This document shows, in pieces, positions 40,281 to 43,975 of a stretch of 43,975 bases of DNA. Under the pieces are notes generated by a model. That model saw only the letters and a list, made by a program, of their open reading frames with translations. It did not search any database and had not been told where the DNA came from. This DNA is from Candidatus Giovannonibacteria bacterium (lineage in GTDB: Bacteria; Patescibacteriota; Minisyncoccia; JACPKW01; UBA11713). The DNA lies in NCBI GenBank assembly GCA_023266875.1, contig JAHFOJ010000005.1, positions 1-43,975 on the forward strand. The letters are read 5' to 3'. A program made the position numbers and the translations under genes. Position 1 is the stretch's first letter. Each line of letters starts with the position of its first letter.

Positions 40281-41345
40281 GTGACTGAAATTACACAAAA
40301 ATTTGACCACAGAATCAAGTCGCCCGAACCGCACATCGTGGCCCTTTTGGCCGCCATCGATGAGGCGAAAGGTCAATTCAAAGCCGGCCTCCGGATGATG
40401 CCGCAAGCGAATACGAACCTGAAAAAATCAGTGCTGATCACCTCGGCCGGCGCCTCGACTCGTATCGAAGGCGCAAAGCTCAATGACGAGGATGTTGCGA
40501 AAGTTATGCGGGGGCTCGCGATCTCAAAATTCGCCGATCGAGATTCGCAGGAAGTGCAAGGCTATCTTGAAACGCTGCAAAATGTGTTTGACAATTTTGA
40601 GACGCTGCCTATTCGAGAGGGCGTCATCACTTCGCTTCACAAAGAGCTGCTCAAGTATTCAACCAAAGACGAACTCCAGCGCGGCCGATACAAGAAAAAA
40701 GAAAATACAGTCGGCATGCTAGGTCCCGACCGCAAGGTCGCGCGCATAATGTTCGAAACAACCAAAGCATATCTGACACCGAAAGAAATGCAGGAACTCG
40801 TAGATTGGACTGCTGAAGCCCTGCAAGAAAATCGATTTCATCCACTGCTCATCATCGCCAACTTTATTGTTGAGTTATTGAAGATCCATCCGTTCGAAGA
40901 TGGCAACGGGCGTCTTTCGCGCGTCCTGACCAACCTTCTTTTGCTCCGCGCCGGCTATTCATTTGTGCAATATGTCTCGCATGAGCAGCTTGTCGAGAAA
41001 AGAAAAGATGAATATTACATCGCGCTGCGGAAATCGCAGGAGACATTCAAAACCGATCACGACACAATCGCACCATGGCTGAATTTCTTCCTTGCGGTGA
41101 TAAAAGAACAGGCGACCAATGCGCTTACTTATCTTGAAGAAGAAAAAGTTGAGGATACGCTCTCGCCAAAACAATACGAGGTTTGGAAGTATGTCGCAAG
41201 CGTTGGCGAGGCAAGCCCGGGCGATATCGTGAAAGCGACCAGCGTAGGTATGCCAACTGTCAAACAAGCGCTCGACAGGCTTCTTGAGCTTGGAAAAATA
41301 AAGCGGATTGGCCGGGGACCGGGGACGCGGTACGTTAAAATATAA
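40281..41345 (+). CDS. Fic-family AMP-transferase (self-inhibited, with C-terminal winged helix)
   Basis: The 354-residue protein carries the Fic active site HPFEDGNGRLSRVL near residue 203, an N-terminal helix with the inhibitory motif STRIEG (near 59), and a C-terminal winged helix (SPKQYEVWKYVASVGEASPG, then VKQALDRLLELGKIKRIG). This is the class with the inhibition helix in the same chain. Fic proteins transfer AMP to target hydroxyls; the target is unknown. The start is GTG 40281 with no clear ribosome binding site. G+C is visibly higher than in flanking DNA, and a 41-nt repeat brackets the region, both pointing to acquisition. Confidence 0.9.
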   Translation: MTEITQKFDHRIKSPEPHIVALLAAIDEAKGQFKAGLRMMPQANTNLKKSVLITSAGASTRIEGAKLNDEDVAKVMRGLAISKFADRDSQEVQGYLETLQNVFDNFETLPIREGVITSLHKELLKYSTKDELQRGRYKKKENTVGMLGPDRKVARIMFETTKAYLTPKEMQELVDWTAEALQENRFHPLLIIANFIVELLKIHPFEDGNGRLSRVLTNLLLLRAGYSFVQYVSHEQLVEKRKDEYYIALRKSQETFKTDHDTIAPWLNFFLAVIKEQATNALTYLEEEKVEDTLSPKQYEVWKYVASVGEASPGDIVKATSVGMPTVKQALDRLLELGKIKRIGRGPGTRYVKI

Positions 41346-41348
41346 GAC

Positions 41349-41426
41349 ATGGAAAACTATTTACCAAACAAGAAAATTCTTTTGATTATCATATTGGCAA
41401 TTGGCGCTCTATTTTTTTATTTTTGA
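41349..41426 (+). pseudogene. Truncated 5' end of a membrane protein gene
   Basis: A frame starts three nt after the Fic stop: MENYLPNKKILLIIILAIGA then LFFYF and TGA. It is a basic N-terminus plus the start of a membrane helix, cut off by unrelated sequence, so it reads as the first 25 codons of a lost gene. Confidence 0.5.
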
Positions 41427-41492
41427 TTTTTCTGATGCTGAAGCTGATTTAAACCCCTTGATTGCCCTTGGCCTAAAAAATATTCCAGCCAT
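41409..41492 (-). pseudogene. Truncated RelE-type toxin (N-terminal 27 codons)
   Basis: Directly downstream of the Phd-like antitoxin gene a frame encodes MAGIFFRPRAIKGFKSASAS then EKSKIKK and TAG. The FxRPRxIKxFKxxS start followed by basic residues matches the first helix of RelE/YoeB-type toxins. The rest is missing, cut at the same point (about 41409-41426) as the facing truncated membrane-protein gene. Confidence 0.5.
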
Positions 41493-41498
41493 AGAGTT

Positions 41499-41708
41499 TT
41501 ATTTCACTCCAGAAAATTTAATTCTCTTTTGATTTTTTGGGTCAGCTAAAGCATCTTTTAATCTTATAGTATCTTCTATATCTTCTCGTGCATCTTCCCA
41601 CTTTTTATAAGTGTCCCAATCCAAAACAACATAGCGCGGGGAGCCGTGCTCATTTATTATAGCTGGTTTTTTTGTTTTTATCGCCAGTGAAATTGCTTGT
41701 GTAGTCAT
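41499..41708 (-). CDS. Phd/YefM-type antitoxin, orphaned
   Basis: The 69-residue protein has the Phd/YefM pattern: AISLAIKTKKPAIINEHGSP, RYVVLDWDTYKKWEDARED, then an acidic helix IEDTIRLKDALADPKNQK and a basic end. Such antitoxins bind operator DNA through the N-terminus and wrap a RelE/Doc-type toxin with the C-terminus. The toxin gene that should follow is truncated. It lies inside the Fic cassette; Phd-like proteins are known partners of Doc (a Fic-fold toxin), but this one faces away from fic. Confidence 0.82.
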   Translation of the reverse strand: MTTQAISLAIKTKKPAIINEHGSPRYVVLDWDTYKKWEDAREDIEDTIRLKDALADPKNQKRIKFSGVK

Positions 41709-41738
41709 GTATTTATTTTATTATGTCTATAGAATAAA

Positions 41739-41837
41739 TCAATCTTCCGAAAACTTTATTTTTCTTGCCCACTTAAATGCTCCGGCTTTTGGCGGGTTAT
41801 CGTGTAAGTGGATTAAATATTTATATTTATTCTTCAT
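41739..41837 (-). CDS. Possible 32-residue basic peptide
   Basis: A short frame upstream of the antitoxin encodes MKNKYKYLIHLHDNPPKAGA then FKWARKIKFSED. The composition is protein-like (basic, few rare residues), but it is short, has no clear ribosome binding site and may be another fragment. No family recognised. The remaining DNA to 41917 is A/T-rich with nothing identified. Confidence 0.25.
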   Translation of the reverse strand: MKNKYKYLIHLHDNPPKAGAFKWARKIKFSED

Positions 41838-41917
41838 TCCACATAACTCTCAATTATGGCCAAATATATTGAAATGGGACTTCAATAATAGGCACCAAAA
41901 TCTTTGGTGTGGGGGCT

Positions 41918-41958
41918 TGTGGATAAGAAATATCCAAGTGTGTTACAATTTAAGCATT
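41918..41958 (+). repeat. Direct repeat, copy 2: DnaA-box/promoter-like sequence before the pilin genes
   Basis: Same 41-nt element as 40087-40127 (three mismatches), again starting with a perfect inverse DnaA box TGTGGATAA (41918-41926). It lies 66 nt upstream of the first pilin start and probably supplies its promoter (extended -10 TGTTACAAT). Confidence 0.85.
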
Positions 41959-42024
41959 GATTATAAGCCGCTTCCAGGTCGAAAAGGAGGCGTAATATTA
42001 TAAGAATTAATTAATAACTTATTA

Positions 42025-42378
42025 ATGAAAACATTTAAAAAAGCCCTCCCTTACATAATCGCTGTATCGCTCCCGATCTTGGCATTTGCCCAAAACGCTG
42101 GGCAAATTACGACCTCGCTTACGAACATACAGAACATATTGAACAGTATAATTCCGATTCTGCTCATTATCGCGACTATAGTTTTCTTGTGGGGAGTCAT
42201 CCAGTTCATCACAGCAGGCGCGGATGAAGAAAAGCGCGGAAACGCGAGATCGCTCATGATCTACGGGCTAATCGCGCTATTCGTCATGGTTGCAGTTTGG
42301 GGAATCGTTCGCGTGCTTGTCCAGTTCTTCGGAGTTGGTGGGGTAGTCCAGCCGCTTCGCCCGGGCGACATTCAATAA
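42025..42378 (+). CDS. VirB2/TrbC-like pilin 1
   Basis: The 117-residue protein has a signal peptide (KTFKKALPYIIAVSLPILAF, cut near AFAQ), then two membrane helices (IIPILLIIATIVFLWGVIQF and ARSLMIYGLIALFVMVAVWG) joined by the charged loop TAGADEEKRGN. This is the TrbC/VirB2 type IV secretion pilin layout. An AAGGAGG lies about 30 nt upstream of ATG 42025, further than usual. First of three tandem paralogues. Confidence 0.82.
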   Translation: MKTFKKALPYIIAVSLPILAFAQNAGQITTSLTNIQNILNSIIPILLIIATIVFLWGVIQFITAGADEEKRGNARSLMIYGLIALFVMVAVWGIVRVLVQFFGVGGVVQPLRPGDIQ

Positions 42379-42383
42379 TTTTT

Positions 42384-42650
42384 GTGAACGTTGCATACGC
42401 CAAAACAGCGGAACAGGTCATTGGCGTTATAAGTTCAGGCATTCTCCAGCCGATAATTTATGTGCTCTTTGCGCTCGCCTTTGTAATATTCCTTTATGGA
42501 GTTGTGGAGTTTATCGCAAACGCGTCCAATGAAGAAAGGCGGACTGAAGGCAAACGGCATATGATTTGGGGAGCGCTCGGACTTTTTCTAATGTTTGCCG
42601 TAGGCGGAATCTTGAGGATATTAATAAATTTTGTGTCATCAATTCGCTAA
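42384..42650 (+). CDS. VirB2/TrbC-like pilin 2
   Basis: Frame from GTG 42384 gives 88 residues: MNVAYAKTAEQVIGVI, helix one (ILQPIIYVLFALAFVIFLYG), loop IANASNEERRTEGKRH and helix two (MIWGALGLFLMFAVGGILRI). The short N-terminus has VAYA-K, which could be the end of a signal peptide; an upstream in-frame ATG at 42297 lies inside pilin 1 and gives a non-signal-like extension, so GTG is preferred with doubt. It follows pilin 1 by five nt. Confidence 0.75.
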   Translation: MNVAYAKTAEQVIGVISSGILQPIIYVLFALAFVIFLYGVVEFIANASNEERRTEGKRHMIWGALGLFLMFAVGGILRILINFVSSIR

Positions 42651-42651
42651 T

Positions 42652-43227
42652 ATGCCTAAGAAAAGCAAAAAAACAAAAATTAAATTCACTGTCATTGAGA
42701 AAATCGGGATGACTTTTGTATTCGCCATGCTAATCGTTTCTATAGCATCCGCCCAGACATTCCAAGGCATTGCTACAAACATTGGCAATCTTCTTAACTT
42801 GGTTGTTCCAATATTGTTTATGGCGGCAACAGTTGTGTTTCTCGCCGGAGTAGTCAAATACATAGCGGCCGCGGGAAACGAAGAGAAACGCGAGGAAGGA
42901 AAGCAATTTATTTTCTGGGGTTTGATCGGCCTTTTTGTGATGGTCGCGATCTGGGGAATCATCAATCTTTTCGTAATGTTCTTCTTTAGTGGACGCCTGC
43001 CAAGCGCGCCAGACGTGCCTCAACTTCCGGGATATACTGGGGGAACAAGCGGAGGAGGTACTGGGAGTGGAGGTGGTGGTACCGGAGGAGGCGGAACTGG
43101 TGGCGGGGCAACTGGAGCCGACATTTGGGACCAAGGCGGTTTTGGAGGCTCCACTGCAAATAATAACCAACAAGCATGCGAGCAATCAGGTGGTATATGG
43201 ACAGGAACAGCTTGTAACGTTTATTGA
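42652..43227 (+). CDS. VirB2/TrbC-like pilin 3 with glycine-rich tail
   Basis: The 191-residue protein has a long basic N-terminus (MPKKSKKTKIKFTVIEKIG), a signal core ending ASAQ, two membrane helices (LVVPILFMAATVVFLAGVV and FIFWGLIGLFVMVAIWGIIN) around AAAGNEEKREEGKQ, then a Gly/Ser/Thr tail (about residues 125-165) and a C-terminal segment with two cysteines (QACEQSGGIWTGTACNVY). The tail may be exposed on the pilus or anchor it. ATG 42652 is used rather than an upstream GTG inside pilin 2. Confidence 0.8.
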   Translation: MPKKSKKTKIKFTVIEKIGMTFVFAMLIVSIASAQTFQGIATNIGNLLNLVVPILFMAATVVFLAGVVKYIAAAGNEEKREEGKQFIFWGLIGLFVMVAIWGIINLFVMFFFSGRLPSAPDVPQLPGYTGGTSGGGTGSGGGGTGGGGTGGGATGADIWDQGGFGGSTANNNQQACEQSGGIWTGTACNVY

Positions 43228-43260
43228 TTCCTTATATTGAATAATAAATAAGTCGAAGTT

Positions 43261-43290
43261 TCAAAATCCCCGCGCTCGCGGGGATTTTGA
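43261..43290. terminator. Bidirectional terminator after the pilin operon
   Basis: TCAAAATCCCCGC and GCGGGGATTTTGA form a perfect 13-bp stem with loop GCTC; A/T-rich arm ends give U-tracts both ways. It ends pilin 3 and the convergent tRNA-Gly. Confidence 0.88.
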
Positions 43291-43296
43291 ATTGTG

Positions 43297-43367
43297 TGCG
43301 GCCAGCGGTAATCGAAACCGCGTCTGTTCCTTGGCAAGGAACCGTTCTGCCACTAAACCATGGCCGC
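43297..43367 (-). tRNA. tRNA-Gly (anticodon GCC)
   Basis: Acceptor GCGGCCA/TGGCCGC with discriminator A, D arm TGGTTTAGTGGCAGAAC, anticodon stem GTTCC/GGAAC around TTGCCAA (anticodon GCC, reads GGC and GGU), T arm with GTTTCGATTAC. No CCA encoded. The stop codon of the upstream GIY-YIG gene lies inside its D-arm region. Confidence 0.96.
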
Positions 43368-43610
43368 ATTATTTACTAATTTCTCTATTGCGCTACGCTT
43401 TTTCCAAGATTTTATTTGCGTCTCTTTTTCTCTGGCATCACTCAAACTCGGATATTCCATATTATAAACTAACCGCCACGGCATATAACGTTTAGTAGAA
43501 GTGACCATGCCCGAGTTATGTAATTTTAACCTTTTATAAATATCTTTAGTACTTCCGATATAATATGATTCGTTTGCGTCTGACTTTAATATATAAACAT
43601 AAAATTTCAT
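43353..43610 (-). CDS. GIY-YIG nuclease-domain protein overlapping tRNA-Gly
   Basis: The 85-residue protein is a lone GIY-YIG domain (UPF0213 type): FYVYILKSDANESYYIGSTK, the catalytic arginine region DIYKRLKLHNSG, and LSDAREKETQIKSWKKRSAI with the metal-binding glutamate. The last residues (NNAAMV) and the TAG stop are read from the 5' end of tRNA-Gly, a 15-nt overlap in the same direction, so one transcript would carry both. Upstream it is bounded by a broken copy of the same tRNA's 5' end. A tRNA-targeting mobile role is suggested by context only. Confidence 0.85.
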   Translation of the reverse strand: MKFYVYILKSDANESYYIGSTKDIYKRLKLHNSGMVTSTKRYMPWRLVYNMEYPSLSDAREKETQIKSWKKRSAIEKLVNNAAMV

Positions 43611-43624
43611 GAAATTGATACGCT

Positions 43625-43719
43625 GCTGCCACTAAATCCCGATCCCCGACTTTAGTCGGGGATCATGGATCCTCGACTTCGCTATTATATTTTTAATTGA
43701 AAGTCGGGACCATGGCCGC
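43625..43719 (-). pseudogene. Broken copy of the tRNA-Gly 5' part, split by a 73-nt insertion
   Basis: On the minus strand GCGGCCATGG (43719-43710) and TTTAGTGGCAG (43636-43626) are the first 21 nt of tRNA-Gly(GCC), interrupted after the tenth base. No anticodon or 3' half is present, so it is a remnant. It lies 15 nt upstream of the GIY-YIG start. Confidence 0.7.
43637..43709. mobile_element. 73-nt insertion with inverted ends inside the tRNA remnant
   Basis: The segment begins TCCCGA and ends TCGGGA, has an internal perfect hairpin ATCCCCGAC/GTCGGGGAT (43641-43662), and repeats CGACTT near its middle. It splits the tRNA remnant cleanly with no target duplication visible. Too short to encode anything; a miniature element or folded DNA scar. 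Confidence 0.5.
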
Positions 43720-43975
43720 TCTTATTTTTTTAAAATTTATCACAGTATTGCAATTTCCTTTCTGGTGCAGTAATTATACACTTTGCGCGAACCTTTTTTG
43801 AACGGAACTGACCGCCTCCGCTTCGCTCCGGCGGAACGCTCGGGCGCGGCGGAATTCCCCCCACCCCCCTCTTCCGCCGCGCCCTCGCGGGAGACCAAAA
43901 CTTTTTCGCCGTCAATTCCATTCCATATATGGAATTATACCTCCATATTGAGATGAAGCGCAATAGTTGATAATA
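43720..43975. other. Terminal non-coding stretch with a palindrome
   Basis: No credible gene is seen. The stretch holds a C-rich block (CCCCCCACCCCCC near 43857-43869) and a perfect 16-nt palindrome ATTCCATATATGGAAT (43920-43935). The minus-strand frame at 43730-43963 is mostly Arg/Pro/Gly from this composition and is not taken as real. Confidence 0.5.

Noticed and set aside
41707-42003. 98-residue plus-strand frame upstream of the pilins
   Set aside because: Runs through the antitoxin upstream region and the 41-nt repeat with no protein-like pattern.
43730-43963. 77-residue minus-strand frame at the window end
   Set aside because: Arg/Pro/Gly-rich product of a C-rich block and a palindrome; no start context or recognisable segment.
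1-43975. UGA read as glycine (Gracilibacteria/Absconditabacteria code)
   Set aside because: RF2 is present with a regulated UGA, and yqeY ends at TGA overlapping the next start.

Overview
The window reads as a chromosomal segment of a Patescibacteria (Candidate Phyla Radiation) bacterium, most likely Parcubacteria-like. This rests on compact genes with small gaps, short versions of core proteins (a 652-residue Mfd-like helicase, a 167-residue Pth), tRNA genes without encoded CCA, a class II B12-dependent ribonucleotide reductase beside a corrinoid adenosyltransferase, and a run of small VirB2/TrbC-like pilins. No rRNA is present, so the placement is inference. UGA is a stop codon: prfB (RF2) is present and carries a canonical CUU-UGA-C frameshift site, and yqeY ends in TGA. 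This argues against the UGA=Gly code of Gracilibacteria and Absconditabacteria.

Layout. 1-5.5 kb: partial ECF sigma factor, ftsX, ftsE, prfB, tRNA-Thr, a two-gene ABC importer, tRNA-Gly(CCC), an ftsB/divIC-like gene and a 35-aa membrane protein. 5.6-12.0 kb: lepA, an approximately 470-nt structured RNA candidate, murJ and an O-antigen-ligase/TPR membrane protein. 12.1-18.2 kb: a MerR-like protein, RNase P RNA, a small secreted protein, a cobO locus with a duplicated 3' end, an XRE regulator and nrdJ. 18.3-24.1 kb: one minus-strand block for division, translation and processing (ftsZ, ftsA, ybeY, yqeY, rpsU, HIT, hisS, lepB). 24.1-28.9 kb: pth and a minimal mfd, each followed by a toxin-antitoxin cassette and then by a second copy of the host gene's 3' end. 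29-35.6 kb: rpsA-like, a metallo-beta-lactamase-fold protein, gyrA, a methyltransferase and a solute-binding protein. 35.6-44 kb: a cell-surface region with a pilin-peptidase fusion, secreted proteins, a Fic cassette, three tandem VirB2-like pilins, and a tRNA-Gly(GCC) with a GIY-YIG nuclease gene running into it.

Two signals stand out. (1) Five loci show the same architecture: a small accessory cargo (TA modules, Fic, a hypothetical protein, GIY-YIG) bounded by a direct repeat of part of the neighbouring host gene or regulatory region. At cobO, pth and mfd the extra copy is the host gene's 3' end, the C-terminal peptide is nearly unchanged, and at mfd the far copy keeps the working terminator. 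This is the usual outcome of integration into gene 3' ends, but no integrase lies in any cassette. (2) Between murJ and lepA lies a non-coding region with a consensus promoter, a 19-bp long-range helix, many local hairpins, a GNRA hairpin, a 15-codon ORF with an ideal ribosome binding site, and an intrinsic terminator ending 28 nt before lepA. It could be a stand-alone large RNA or a lepA leader with an attenuator.

Functional links: FtsE/FtsX, FtsB, FtsA, FtsZ and MurJ cover division and wall synthesis. CobO would supply adenosylcobalamin to NrdJ. The pilins and wall-peptidase-like proteins suggest a surface secretion or pilus apparatus whose ATPases lie outside the window.
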